Shown here in pieces: positions 1-25,216 of a DNA stretch of 64,000 nt. Position 1 is the stretch's first letter; every line of letters starts with the position of its first letter. Origin of the DNA: Pegea sp. RAD2-039 (Eukaryota; Chordata; Thaliacea; Salpida; Salpidae); the NCBI GenBank assembly GCA_034620365.1, contig JAQGEQ010000011.1, positions 248,001 through 312,000 of the forward strand, given 5' to 3'. The notes below the pieces were generated by a model. It was not told the DNA's origin and did no database searches. It saw only the letters and a program-made list of their open reading frames with translations. A program made the translations under genes and the position numbers.

Positions 1-462
1 GTTTATTTGTAGAAATACTTATTTAAACTATTCACTGCTTTCCTGAACTTAAATTATTAAAAAACGTTTAGTTTATAAATAACATTTTTACTTATAAGTA
101 TTGACTTTAAGAATAAAAACAAAGATGATCTACAGTTGTTAAAACTTTCTCATCTTTATGATTGAGTTTATAAGCTTCAAATTTTATAAAATTTAAAAAT
201 CAGATGTTACTTTAATCATTTTTTCAGTCAGATTTATAAGTGATATATTATAACTAATAACTTAAATTAATGTGGCTAAAACATAAAAATTACACATTTT
301 TATTTTTTAATTTACTAGGCAATAATGATTCTTTCTTAATGATAACTAATTTGAAAGTAATAGAATTCTTTGTTTTACAACTCAGATCACATTTATTTAG
401 AAACAAGCAACTTTGTTTGATAATATTATTGTTTTATCATTGCAAATTTTAAGTGCTGTAAA
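1..462. other. Region upstream of ErbB-A
   Basis: AT-rich sequence with no exon I can support. A short open frame at 270-452 shows no domain and has no splice context. It presumably holds the promoter and 5' UTR of the receptor gene that starts at 463, but I see no distinctive core promoter element. Confidence 0.4.
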
Positions 463-12882
<12,420 letters not shown>

Positions 12883-14252
12883 GAAAATTAATGACAACTT
12901 TTGGAAAATGCATTAAAAGTCACAACAGATTTTTAATGATTGGTTCTGATTATCTTTCAAGCTGAAGAAAGTCAATTTCAATTTGACGCTAATTTTACTT
13001 CTATTCATAACATTTAAAAATTCTTTTTCGTTTTATCTTCGAACAAATAGTATTAGTATGGTAAGCCTAGTAGTAAGAAAAATACAATTGTACCCCCATT
13101 AAACTACAAAATATACAAATTGTTCTTCATTGTAATTGAAAGTTATGTAATTATCAATGTATAAAACTAACTTGGTGAGTTCTGTGTGTCTAAATTAATA
13201 TTTTTATGAGTTCTATATAAATTAGATTTATCTAACCAATAAAAATTCCGTGGAATTCTACAATCTATAAACGTCAAAGAAAATATAATCTTGTGACTTC
13301 GTATTTTATCGCTTTATCCGAGTAATTAAAGTGTTAATAGAAAAAAACCTCAAAAAACAAGAGATAAATGAAATTTGCAGTTAAAGAACATAAAAGTCCA
13401 AAATGTTCTTTTCCTCATCTCATAAAGTAAATTGACACTTAAATATAGAAATTATATCGCTATTGTAGTTGAAACATTCTACAACTTATGTAAGATATCT
13501 AAGTTCCTCTTTTATACAATTGTAGAAAATGTGAAAAAAGTTAATACAAAAATGTCTTTTATGTACTAACTGAAGTTTGGTTTAAAATAATCAGTCACAA
13601 AATTGTAGTGAATGTTTTATAACTCGCAGTACGTTTTACAAGATATTAGTAAAAGATAAAAACGTTATGAATAAAAAAGTCTTAACTAATATTGCCTCAT
13701 GAAAACTTTATACGAGGCGTGAAGTGAAATATTCTTCTCGTAAACATCTTGTAAAACATTTCGATCTGCAAACGCCTTCATATTATTTATCAATTTACTA
13801 CAAATAAAAGAAATAATTATTATATTAAATATAAAACTCATGAAGAAAGCTTAAGACACAAATTTTAAAACTTTAAAATAATTTATTCTGCAGAAAGCTA
13901 ATATTTCAATCTAATGTCTTTAGAAATCTTCAGTAGGTTTTCAAACAAATCAAGAATCAAAGAGTATCAACAAACAAATTATCATAAGCTCTGTTTAAAT
14001 AAACATCCAACTAGACAGTCATTTTCAGCTTGCTTCAATAAAATATTTCAAATTTCAGCAATAAATATTCTAATAATGTAGAAATGCAATAGAAACATAA
14101 TGTAATAATCGGTATTATGACAAATGACATCTTTTAAAACAATGAATAATCGGAAAAACTAAGTACAAATGACCAACAATAGAAATAGATTTCTTGAACT
14201 AAGCTAATGTATCAGTTTAGCGTAGGAAATTGAAGCAACAACAGTTTGTGGA
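12883..14252. other. Convergent intergenic region (ErbB-A / ERp44)
   Basis: Separates the 3' ends of ErbB-A (+) and the ERp44 locus (-). A canonical AATAAA lies at 13238-13243, about 356 bases after the ErbB-A stop. On the minus strand an AATAAA (TTTATT on +) lies at 13887-13882, about 366 bases beyond the distal RDEL stop. I see no other coding exon. Confidence 0.45.
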
Positions 14253-15208
14253 TCATAATTCATCTCTTGCATAATTGACAATCGTATAGCGGTGCTCACT
14301 AGGCTTTAAATTAGCGAAAATAGATTTAATGGTCGTTGATTTCGGATTTGGAGCAGATGTCTCTTCAACCACATTTCTTTTTTCAATTTCTTTTACCTAT
14401 CATTAAGTTTTAGTTAGTTACCAAACTTAAGAGAAATTATTCGATAATTAAACAGTTTTATTATAAATTGAATAATTATAACATGATATAAAATGGTGAA
14501 TTACATTCTCTATCTTGTCGTTTATATCAGCTGCTTTTTGTTCTAGTTGAATAACTTGTTCTTTTGGTTGTTCGGTTTCTACAACTGGCTGCATTTGTAC
14601 CTACAAACAATTGAAGTTACTCATAACATCAACTGAAAATTAAGAACTTTAGAAATGCCAAATCAGTTATTTTTAAACATCACCAATTATATCAGAAATA
14701 TTAAAACAAGAAATATTCACATCAATATACAAGAAAAATAAATGACAACAACTACAAAAAGCTTTACAGTATCAACAAATTCCAATAAAGCTAATTCCAT
14801 CACTAGTCACTTATTACTTGGCCAGGTTAACTTCCTGCAAATTTCATTATTTTTTAAAGCGGAAACTACGAGTAGAAGTTGCTAATATTTGAAGATGATT
14901 TCATAATTGAATTGCTCTTCAAGTATAGATAATTTAAAGATCTATATTAAAGTAGAACTCACTTCACAACTGACAAGCTGAGACTTTTTAACATAATTAG
15001 AAAAAGCTTAGAAATAAAAATGTAAAAATATTAAAACAAATGGTTTGAAAAGAAATTAAATTAATAACTAAAATCAGTTTGATCAGAATAACTTTGAGGT
15101 GTCAATTGAAACTTATCTACAACCAAAACAACAATTACCTGAACTTGTCCATTCTCTACAAAAACAGTAGCTTTGTAAAAGACATTTCCACTGTTAACTA
15201 GAATCATT
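14253..15208 (-). CDS. Second ERp44-like C-terminal module (alternative tail or partial duplicate)
   Basis: Three minus-strand exons: 15208-15139, 14600-14505, 14396-14253 (stop TGA). They encode about 103 residues homologous to the last part of ERp44. The first contains ILVNSGNVFYKATVF, aligning with ILDLQSGKLHKDFHH of the main gene. The last contains LKPSEHRYTIVNYARDEL, aligning with LKPSEHRYSLRDEL. A charged, Glu/Lys-rich linker separates them, longer than in the main tail. The phase of the first exon (it completes a codon begun with AA) fits the donor of ERp44 exon 9 at 17237, so an isoform of about 433 residues could be made. The acceptor (GACAG at 15213-15209) has a poor pyrimidine tract. 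No N-terminal thioredoxin exons lie between 15209 and 16330, so it is not an independent full gene. It is either an alternative 3' end or a duplicated relic; intact frames and RDEL favour use. Confidence 0.65.
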
Positions 15209-16330
15209 CTGTCCATTTTTAGCTGTTTGAACATAACACTTACTTATTAGCATGCTGTCATTAAATCAATCAAAATAGTCGGACGAAATTGGTTAAATGC
15301 AGTTAAATAAGTTTGTTATAAACTCTAACAAACCTCATGACTAATTTAGGAAACTTTTTGTCTGAATATTGATTTGATTTACAAAAGAAAAAGTGAAAAA
15401 AATGCTAAAAATCAGATGAACTAAAAATTAAAAGCAAATCTAAAAAGCAAATTTAGTTAACAGCATTCAACTGAAATTGTTCATTCTGTTTATTTTTAAC
15501 ATTATTAACCTTTTTAAAACTACAAAAATTAAAGTTTTAAATATAAAAGCAGTAGTAATAGGTGAGTTTTGTGCAAAAACTTTAGAGTTTTGAAATGATG
15601 ATGCATGACAATTTTTATTGAGTAATCATTAATCGAATTGCATCTGCAAAAGTTTTAGCCAAATTTTTTTTATATTTCGATTATATTTTCTTTTGAGGTT
15701 GATTTAAAATTTAAGACTGAAAAAGTATTTTAAAACTAACACAGCTATATAAAATAATTATAAATTAGAGTAGAAAACAAAGTATTTCGTTCAAACAGCA
15801 AAAGTTGCTTAAGAATATAAAACAAAGTTAAAGAATAATAAAAATTCATTAAATATTGTTCTGTTGTAAATATTTCTTATATTTTTATAAACTAGTTGAT
15901 AGTGGCTGATTGAGTTTTTACAAGAATACTAAAATATAAAGAGGATAAGTTTATTGCTTCTCACAAAACAGCTTCATGTAAAAGTGACTTGGATGTTATA
16001 AAAAAAAGTCACAAAAATGAAAAGTTTTCATTTTGAATTAATTAAAAAATGGAAAGTTTAAACTGAAATAAAGTTGACATAAAAGCGAAAAAGATAAAAA
16101 TTCAGGCAAATGAAGTGACTTATTTGTAGAATTTCGCTAAATCCACATGCTTACTTGGTTGGTTGTGGTTATGAGACAGCATACAGAGAAGATAAGTTAG
16201 TGAAGAAGAGATGGAAATATTATAAGGAGAGCTACATTTGATTCGAAAGACGACGCAACTTGTAGCATAAACTTCTGACTATTAAGAATTAACAATTTTG
16301 GCTGAGATAAATAAAGGATTCTAGGAAAAG
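15209..16330. other. Spacer between the two ERp44 tails
   Basis: AT-rich, no supported exon on either strand. A possible minus-strand AATAAA (TTTATT on +) at 15955-15950 could serve transcripts ending at the proximal RDEL stop. Confidence 0.35.
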
Positions 16331-19300
16331 TTAAAGTTCATCTCGTAACGAATACCGATGTTCAGAAGGTTTAAGTTGCTTAAAAACAGATTCAGGTGGT
16401 GTAGAGCTAGGTGTTTCAGCCTTCTTGGTCGGATCAGCCTTCTGCATAGCGAAAAAAAAGGAATAGATAGATGTAATTGGAGAAGTTTGACCAAAATTTG
16501 ACTTGCTTTCAACAAATCTTTATTTTTCGTTACAAATTGAGTAATAATCGATGCTACAATATCAGCACATAATAAAAGCATGTATGTTATCACCACCTAA
16601 TTTATTTATAAACAAAATTATTTTGTAAAATCAAGCAATAAAGAAAGCATGCCATTTTAATCACTATCAAGTTTGATGCACAATTACAAACTATTTAAAA
16701 TAAAATATTTTGATTAAAAAGCAAAAATTAACAAATTATCTGTCGGCTGAAACAGCTAGCTATCTAATAAATGACAAACACTCGTCAATTACTAACTAGT
16801 TTTATGAATACAAAATGAAACATTAAGATTTTTACTGCTAATGCTAAAAAGTTTGTCATAAGACTGTGAAGTAATCACAGAAGTATTCTGACATCTAATA
16901 CTGAAGAATCTTCAAAATATTTGATGATTCTCGAAGAAGCCTAAACTTTGCTAGTTTCAAATCAGCAATATGAATTTAAAGAAGCCAACAACCACATCTA
17001 CAGATATCACCTCAACAAAATTGCTTCAGCACAAATCTAAACAAAAACCAAGCAGAAATACGATAGTGACCGACCTGTCCAGTAGTTTTCACTTCTTTTG
17101 GCTCAGGAGAATGATGGAAATCTTTATGGAGTTTTCCCGATTGCAAGTCCAAAATAAACTGCTTTAATTTGCCAGGTTCACTTTAAGAGAAAAGAAATTT
17201 AAAGACTGGGTAAAGAAGATGATGAATATGTCTCACTTGATCTTTGAAAAATCTTCAAATAAATACATGTGTCTGAAAGAATCAATAGCTACTAAGGGAC
17301 AGTCAGATGTCTTTTTACCCAGATGATGAAGAGGATGAGAAAAAGTTTCACAATCAGCTACCAAGAAGTTGACAGTAGCTACAAGAACAAATATCAGTTG
17401 ATGATTGCTTCACATGAATCCAACTTACATTTGTAAGACACCAACTGGCTAACTTCCTTAGTGTACGCTTCCAAAGATTCAGTGTCTTCTTTGGAGTGGA
17501 AAAGTATGAGGAAGGGAAGACCCTCTTCAGTAAGTTCTTCCCCGTTTTGAAAAGTGATTTCACGAACCTTGAAAGGTGAAGTCGAAATAGTTGGAAGTAA
17601 TATACGAAGCAAATGAATAAAATTGAAATTTAAACTTTGTGAAGTCATCAATTTTTAATTCATATTTAATTGACGATATCAAAAATATCTTTTTCATTCA
17701 CTCAAACTTTTGTCAACCAAATTATTCAAATAATTTGAAAAGAAATGATTAAAGTGTAAGAAGAATATCTTTACCAGCGGAACACACTTGTCTTGCGTCC
17801 AAGCTTGAAACAATTCTTTATTTGCTAATGATCCTAAGTAAACCATTTCTGCATTTTCCTCCTGAAACAAAAATCATTTCATAAAACTGTTTATGGAATA
17901 TGAAGTAACAATTCAAATACAACAACTAAACATTGAGCCTGGATTATGAGGGTACAGAAAAAATTAATAGAGAATTGAATGACAACAATGTCAGCATCTC
18001 TAGATCATTACACGATCAACAAGTTGTTCCCATTTGATCGATCAATTATTTTTGTTAAGGAGGCTCTTTAGATCTCAACAACAAGCAAATGAGTATAGCG
18101 GGATTATGAAGAGGGGAACTCATCAGAAGTATCCAGAAGATAAAATCTTCAACATTTTTACAAATTGTATTTATAAAAGCAAAATGAAGTTTCCGATAAA
18201 GTTAACTTGTGACATCAGAGTAATGAAGGTTTCAATAAATCATGATAATCATCTGAAACCTACCCCTACAGGGCGGAAGATAACATTATCTCCAGAAGTC
18301 CTTTCAGGTTTTGAGAGTTCACTACAAAACAAACATTTCATCAGTTTATTTGGAAAAGAAGACATCAGGTTAACTGCAAAGAAGCCCACTCACCCAATTG
18401 CAGCATAAAAACTACAATCATCTTTCAGCAGTTTTGCGACATCGTCAAAGTTCTTATACGGGATGCTTTCCTTCGATTCAAAGTAACCAACTATAACACG
18501 CTTCTCTCTCTATATTAACATTCAGTTAAATATAAAATTTAGTCTGTGATGTTTGTTGTACAAACCTTTAGTTCATATATTTCATCTAAGTTTTGGACTT
18601 GTGAAACTGGATCTTTCAATTGATCTCGAATGTACCCTGCCAAGCTCTCAGCTGTTCGCTGCCCTCTATATTCCCTTTTGATCATATTTCCAAACCTGAA
18701 TAACTTCATGGTGGGGTACTTGTTGACTCCAAACCTTTGCGCAATTGCTTCTGCAAAGTGGCAATCAAATTTGTTTTAGAATAGTGACCAGATGTTTAAA
18801 GCAGTCAACATTTAATAATCAAAACAAATCTAGCTAAATCATAAAATCTCATTTTTAGATGATTAATAGAATGAATTGAAAGTATTTCAAATATTCTGAG
18901 TAGAAACTAATAATAAAACTTATATATAGTTGATGGTCTGCTATAGTAAATATTGATCATATTCAAAATAAATTGTCTTAGTTATTCAGTTATTTCAGTG
19001 AAATCAAATTTAGTTCTATGGATATAACATAAACAAATTTAACATAAATTAATCTTTTTTGCCAATATTTTGATAAACGTTGTAGAATGAAACATCTTTC
19101 AATAGTCTTACAAAACGTTTATGAGAAACTTATTCAAGCAATAAATATTATTTACCCTCAATATTTTAATAAATTTTTACTCTAGAATAAACTTACGTTC
19201 AGCATCACAATCAACCCGACCAAATATTACATCAGATTCATTAAATTCCTTGCCCACTAAATCAGAAGCATCTGAAAATATTGGTGCCAACATTCTGCTA

Positions 19301-19699
19301 AAACGACACCAATCAGCATAGAAATTTATGAAGATCAACTTGTTAGATTCTAAAATAAAAAATAAATAACTTTTATTATTTGTTTCATTGCTCTAAATAA
19401 TGTAGTATAAATTTAACTTTAATAATTGTTAAAATCATATAACCAGTTATTGGTTTTAGAACTTACTTAATAGCACATCTAAGTTATCAGAAGTTAATTG
19501 GATTACTCCAGCTTCAGATCCAGAAAAACTTAGCTGTCAATAAAAGATCTTAAATTAAAAAAAACTTTTACATCAGAAATAGTAAATTATAAAAGCTTTT
19601 ATTACAAAAATAAAAATATAAAATCATGGTTTAAAATAAAAAAAAAATACTCACAGTTATTATAAAAAATTGTATCAAAAGAGTTGATAGTTTTAACAT
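16331..19699 (-). CDS. ERP44: Endoplasmic reticulum protein 44 (thioredoxin-family chaperone)
   Basis: Complete 402-residue protein (human about 406) in 11 exons: 19699-19655, 19533-19467, 19349-19197, 18750-18566, 18509-18394, 18321-18264, 17861-17775, 17567-17429, 17378-17237, 17180-17075, 16441-16331. Exon 1 is a short signal peptide (MLKLSTLLIQFF). The first thioredoxin domain has YADWCRFS, the single-cysteine CRFS site (Cys near residue 52) that distinguishes ERp44 from CxxC disulfide isomerases, followed by the cis-proline segment KYPTMK. Further hallmarks are GQRTAESL, DKCVPL, EELTEEGLPFLILFH and AIDSFRHMYLF. The C-terminal tail has SGKLHKDFHH and ends RDEL for KDEL-receptor retrieval. 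The family cycles between ER and Golgi, forming mixed disulfides with clients such as Ero1 and unassembled secretory proteins; the tail gates the active site in response to pH and zinc. Convergent with ErbB-A. Long open frames on both strands at 17.3-18.4 kb overlap its exons. Confidence 0.95.
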
Positions 19700-20769
19700 A
19701 TTTTTTTTAAGCCCCAAAAGTTGTAAACAAGAATAACAAATTATAATATGTTCTAAAGCAAAAAAAGTTTAAACAGTTAATAAATGATTAATATAATCCA
19801 TACACATAAAATCAGTATATCCTTTATATAACATATATTTAAAAAAAAGTAAATCTTTCTTAATCTTCTCAATCTAATCTTACATCTTTAAATATTTTAT
19901 GAATCAGTGAAATGAGCTAAAATAAAAGTGTTGTGACTCATCATAAATCAATAATGAAAAATATTTTATGTTAACTTATGAAAATAAATTAATACAAGCA
20001 CAGGTATAGTACAAGATTATAGTTGATCATTTAGCTTTGATATGTTGTGTAAGTGTTAAATGAGATAACATCTAATTTAAGAATTCTAAATAATCAAAAA
20101 ACTTAGTTAAAAGATAATTCTTATTCTGCTACCAATATATTAATATGTAAACAAAATACAAGTTGTACAGCGATTTAATCTTACAATTAAAATGAAATTT
20201 AAATAAACAACCAAAAATTCTAACAAAATTACAGGTGTAGTTGCTGCCTAAGTCTTAAAGTAAGTTTACTACAATGCAAAACAGTTTAAAACATCGCATG
20301 GGACAGTATAAATTTGTAGAGTAATCTAGAAAAAATAGGCAAAATTTAACGACGTAGCAATTACAAATCTACAAGTAGTTTAGACAAAATGGCTTTTTTA
20401 AAGAATGTACTACGCGATGGTTAAACTAAAAGTGCCAAGTAATATTAAAAGCACATTATTACGTAACGCAGACTTATTTATGTATTATACTTAAATTTTT
20501 CTTGAAAAAAAGTCAAGATGAAAAATATTCAGCAAGACTTAATAATTATGACTTAGTTATTTGCAGCTGTTGTATTACTAAAGCTAAAAAGCATTACATA
20601 CAATAGATATATTCTTTTATTATGCTGAGCAAAATTATTATTTTAAGCTAACTTTTTGTAAGTGCTAAAGTAATGCTAAGTAACTATTTAATAGAAAATC
20701 ATTGTCTTAAAAGATAAGAAGATTAAAACAAAATAACAGATGTTGTTACAAAGTCATGTTTATAAAGTT
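19700..20769. other. Region upstream of ERp44
   Basis: AT-rich DNA 5' of the minus-strand ERp44 gene, expected to hold its promoter. No exon, RNA gene or clear promoter motif recognised. Confidence 0.35.
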
Positions 20770-20915
20770 AATTATTTATTACAATAAATGCAAAAGAGGG
20801 TACCTGAAGAGAGTCGCTAAGACACATTCTCACAAATAACATCTATTTAGTCAAAAATATAGAAAGTAAAAGATGTAACACATGGTATATCGATAGCACT
20901 CAAAGAATATAACAG
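20770..20915 (-). mobile_element. 5'-truncated LINE 3' end, UTR-only copy
   Basis: About 140 bases that repeat, in the same orientation, the 3' UTR of the LINE fragment at 21165-21785. The shared block runs from the ATTTATT/CAATAAATGC end through GGGTACCTGAA and ACACATTCTCACAAATAAC to the CACTCAAAG segment. The copies differ by scattered substitutions and small indels. Carrying only the 3' end is the usual result of aborted target-primed reverse transcription. No coding sequence remains. Confidence 0.65.
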
Positions 20916-21164
20916 TGAAATATTAAATTAAAACTTTGAAAAGTATCATAATATCTTTTTACCTTCTGCCAAAATTATTAAGAGATATCGTATTTACTTT
21001 CTAAAACTAAATCATTAATAAAAATATAAAACCTTTGTAACTATAAATATACTAACAAGAAATAATTTTCTTTTATATTTGCTTAATTTTTAAGTAATAT
21101 TATTGAGTGTCTTTTTTTAATTACTGATTTTTAAAGTTTAGATATGTCGTAATTAATTAGTTAA

Positions 21165-21785
21165 TTTATTTATTTATTTCAATAAATGCGAAGGAGGGTA
21201 CCTGAAAAGAGCACCTCTCGCTAACACACATTCTCACAAATAACATCTATTTAGCCAAAAATATAGAAAGTAAAAGATGTAACACACATGGTATTTCGAT
21301 ATCACTCAAAGCATATAATAGTTAACAATTGCATGGAATGTTAATAATATACAAAAGAGAAAAAAAAATCACAGTTTAGAAATGACAATGTTGGCAATAA
21401 TATAACAGTTCAACTTCTGTTTGAACAACGCGAGTGACTTCGACATGGCAATGTCTGATGGCAGCTGGTTCCATGTAATAATTGTACAGTATGAGAAAAA
21501 ATTTACTCTGACCAATGTACTAGGTGATATAGGCTTAATAAGGTGTAATGGGTGTCGTCTAAGCTGATATAACTTGAGGGAAGGACTAATAGAAAAGAAA
21601 TCATCAAACTAAATGTCGATTAAATTGTGGATAATTATAAAAATAAGAATTAAGTCGTATTTAATCCGTCGGATTTCCAAAGTATTTAAATTAATACTCT
21701 ATGAGCTCTTTTTCTCTTGAATAGAAAATTTAGTTCGTACAAATAGCTTGTTCAATATTTATTACCTATTTGCATCATCTATAAA
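21165..21785 (-). mobile_element. 5'-truncated LINE with reverse-transcriptase C-terminus and 3' UTR
   Basis: Minus-strand fragment of a non-LTR retrotransposon of CR1/Jockey type. Translated from about 21620 down to the stop at 21371-21369 it reads FDDFFSISPSLKLYQLRRH, then TWNQLPSDIAMSKSLALFKQKL. The WNxLP and LFKxKL motifs end the ORF2 protein of such LINEs. Bases 21590-21720 also match, at nucleotide level, the element at 61.1-61.3 kb (FDDFFS...KLY.LRRH there). The 3' UTR holds the block repeated at 20770-20915. The element ends in a TAAA-type tail (TTTATTTATTTATTT on +) near 21165, as expected for a LINE. It lacks the endonuclease and polymerase core and is dead. Confidence 0.75.
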
Positions 21786-24700
21786 AAACAATAATAATAA
21801 TTAATAATAATATTTACAGTAATAGTAATAATAATTGTGAAATTTTACAGATATGAATTTACAAATTAACTTTTCAAGTTTATTTAAAGTTATATCGTAA
21901 AGTTTCTCTTAAAGTGGTAATTTTACAAAAAAATTGCCACTTAGTACAAAGTTTTTGTGGTGTTTATAAAGTTTTATCAAAATTTGATAAATATTAAATA
22001 TATTATATTTATTATATTATATTTTGTTGTATTCTATGTTATCTATATCACAGATATAATATTCAGACTTAGTATTAAGTAGTAGCGATAATAAGGTTTG
22101 TAAGAAATCTTTTACTATTCTTCTAAAGCAAAGAATTTTTGGACAGGGTAATAAAAATATCATACAAGCTACGATAAAATTGCATCCGACAATAATTAAT
22201 AATTTTACAACCTGTTACTTTCTAGTATTTATCTTTTTTATACTATTATTATGATAGTTATTCATTTATGTATTCAAGTGCATACATATTATCATGAAAC
22301 TATATTTATTTTACTGCCCAGATAAAGAAAATTCATTAGCTCTGCAGACTATTAAGTTTTGTTCTGCTTTATTTATGAGACGTCTCCTACTTTAAATGCT
22401 TCAACTGTAACCTTTCAGCATCATCTATAAAATTCAAATTATTTTCGGCAAGTGTCAGGGCTTCTTTTTAGTTTTGGTCTCAGTAAGAACCTCACTGGTG
22501 GTAACTTTCAGTCATTCGAGATGAGCTATTTTCTAATGCTGATAATGATGTTATTTTGTGAACGAAATCTTGTGGAAATTATCTTGCTGTGTAGTCAAAC
22601 ACTGAGAACTACTCTTTTATCTGAGTTTGCAAATGAATTTTGTAGATGTTTCTTCTAAAATTTTGATGTTTTCATGATTTGTTTTCAAAGAAATCTAATC
22701 CAGCTTTACTTTTAAGGTTGTTGTCTAAGTTTTTTTAAGTTGTTTTCTATCACTAATTCTTTAAAAACCTTGATGTAAGAAAAAAAATCAAGTATCAGAG
22801 TTACTCTCCTCAGTAATGGATCCATCATATGACTCAAATTCTAATTTAATTAGCAAACAGAAAAATTTATAATGTAATATAGTTAAATCGTGTTGTATTA
22901 AAAGTTATTCAAACATTACAACTTTACATTGTAGCAATAGGTAATTAGTATTCGATATTCAGGTTTTAGTTTTTCTTCAAAGTGAGTACAGTTACTACTG
23001 GCTTAAGCCACAAAATTTTTAACTTCAAAAATTTTCATTAGCTATATTATTATTAGCTTATAGGTTTTTTGTCTTATGTTAGTATAAAACTTACTGATCA
23101 ATTATTTTAGTAATTAATTATTTTAAAAGAAATCAAATCTTTAAATCACTACAGCAATTATATTGACTGAATCTTTTAATATTTGATAAAAATTTTAAAC
23201 CAAATCTCAAGTCAGAAATTCGTATTTATGCATCAAGAAAGAATACTAATAGAAATAGTTAATGTTCTGAAATGTGATCCACAAACTCAGTTTTTATTTA
23301 TAAAAAATCCTGATTCACTACTTTAAAGATAAGATAAAAGTAAAAAATTACTATTACGTTTTGCGCACAGCGTAAAGCGATAAATAAAAACATTAGCTTT
23401 TATTCAATAGTCGAGTCAATTAATGTTTTTTAGCTAGATTTATTTTTCTGTTAATACAGTAATACACGCAATTTAATTTCTTTGGTGTAATGCAACTAAA
23501 CATATCTTATTTCTTGCTAATTTTTAGTGAAATGTATAATGTACAAAAATAATGCAACAATAATTTTTACAATAATTTTCAACATAAATATCTTTCCGAT
23601 TCTAGTTGTTTATTAAAACAGCAACAGCTATGCAAGTCAAGTTCAAAGAAGTTTAAAGTAAAATTAGTTATGTTAAATATTTATTAATTGACGAACAGGA
23701 AAGACAAATTTTCCACAAGCGTTTAAAATGTCTATATACCAAACAGAAGATTCTAGCTACTTGTTCACGTTTACTAATCAAATATCCGATATAAGTACTT
23801 TATAACATAAGCTTCTGATATGTAAACACCATATTTAAAGATGGTACTACCGGTTTCAGACACAGAAAATTTAAGTAGCTAACTCAACTAAGTGCTTAAG
23901 GGAAAATATGTAGTTAGAGTTTTGCAAAGAGTTCTAAGCCTTTTTGATTTTTTTAATGGTTATAAAAAAGTTTTAATACAGCAAATTATTATCATTTATT
24001 TTACTCAACAATTAATTGTTGTTTGATGTGAAAAGTTTAATTGTCTGAATAAATAAATTAGTAATATTCTTAATCTAAGTTATGAAATTTAAAAAAATGT
24101 AACTGAAATTCTATTTTTCTTAGAATTCATTTTAATTTAAAAAAAACAGTTTAAAATATTTCATAGAACGTTTGTGGTTTAAATTTACCTACAGTAACTT
24201 TTAAGTTTTTACAAACTTCAGATTTATTTTTTTTAATTTTTTTAAACAAAAAAACTTTTGAATTATTTTCAACATTTTTTGAATTTACCAAATAATTAAA
24301 TTGATAACTTTTTTTTCTAGTTTGTGTTATCAGATTGAAAATTTATTTTACTGAATATACAAATAATTAAAACACTAAACAAGAAATAGTAACAGCGTTA
24401 ATTGAAATCTAAATTTTTTATTTAAAATTTAATTCTAAGGACTAGTTGAGAAAGTATATGCGGTCTTAATTTACTTATAGTATTTTTCAGAATATGAAAT
24501 TACTAATTCAATTTTTTAAAATCTTTTAAAATAAGAAAATGTCAATTTGATATTCAGTAGATGACAAATAAATTTTTTTTTGCATTTTGGGGGACAAGAA
24601 AAAGGAAATACATTTGGAAAAAACTTTCATTATTTAAACAACCTATTTTGTATTCAAATGATGGAAACTGAAGAGTCGTGGGAATTCAGATTGTAGTGAC

Positions 24701-25216
24701 TCTTTTTGAAAGACCTATATTTTAGAAAATGTTAATAACTGAGCATAAGTAATTCTAAAAAATATTGGAGTGATTTAAAAACTTGTGTTTTTAACTTTAA
24801 TGGCATAATTTAAATAGAATTTTTGTCAAAGTTATTCCCCTAGTTTGATAGTTGTATTAATTACAGTTTTAAGTTATCAGTAAACAGCAAATAGTTAAAT
24901 AATTGTATATTATATCCAATATATATGTAGCATCCTGCTAGACATTCAAAGAAAGTAATTAAATTGTAAAATATACAATATTAGCATCATTGTTGATAAT
25001 AACAACTATCTTAGTCTTTGCTTAATTTTTTTTCAACACTCTCGACGGTAGATATTTATTAATTTCAAATTTTTGAAACACCAAAAACCAACTTTATCGG
25101 AAATGAGATTTTGAAAAGTTTATATAATAAGTAAGTTACTATACTCCATACAGCTGTGTGTGTTCTAAAGTAAATTTGATGACTAAGAGAGGTTTATCTA
25201 ATTATTTTTCAGTAAA
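21786..25216. other. Gene-poor AT-rich region
   Basis: No supported gene. 21.78-22.05 kb is very AT-rich with simple TAA/TTA-like runs. A patch of more balanced composition at 22.37-22.75 kb has a 68-codon open frame on + and stop-ridden frames on -. It could be an old transposon remnant but matches no family I recognise. Confidence 0.35.

Noticed and set aside
18034..18408. 124-codon open frame on the + strand
   Set aside because: It lies antisense to ERp44 exons 5 and 6 and their intron; it has no domain or splice context and the minus-strand gene explains the sequence.
22452..22658. 68-codon open frame in a less AT-rich patch
   Set aside because: No recognisable motif, no splice sites giving an extended frame, and the opposite strand is full of stops.
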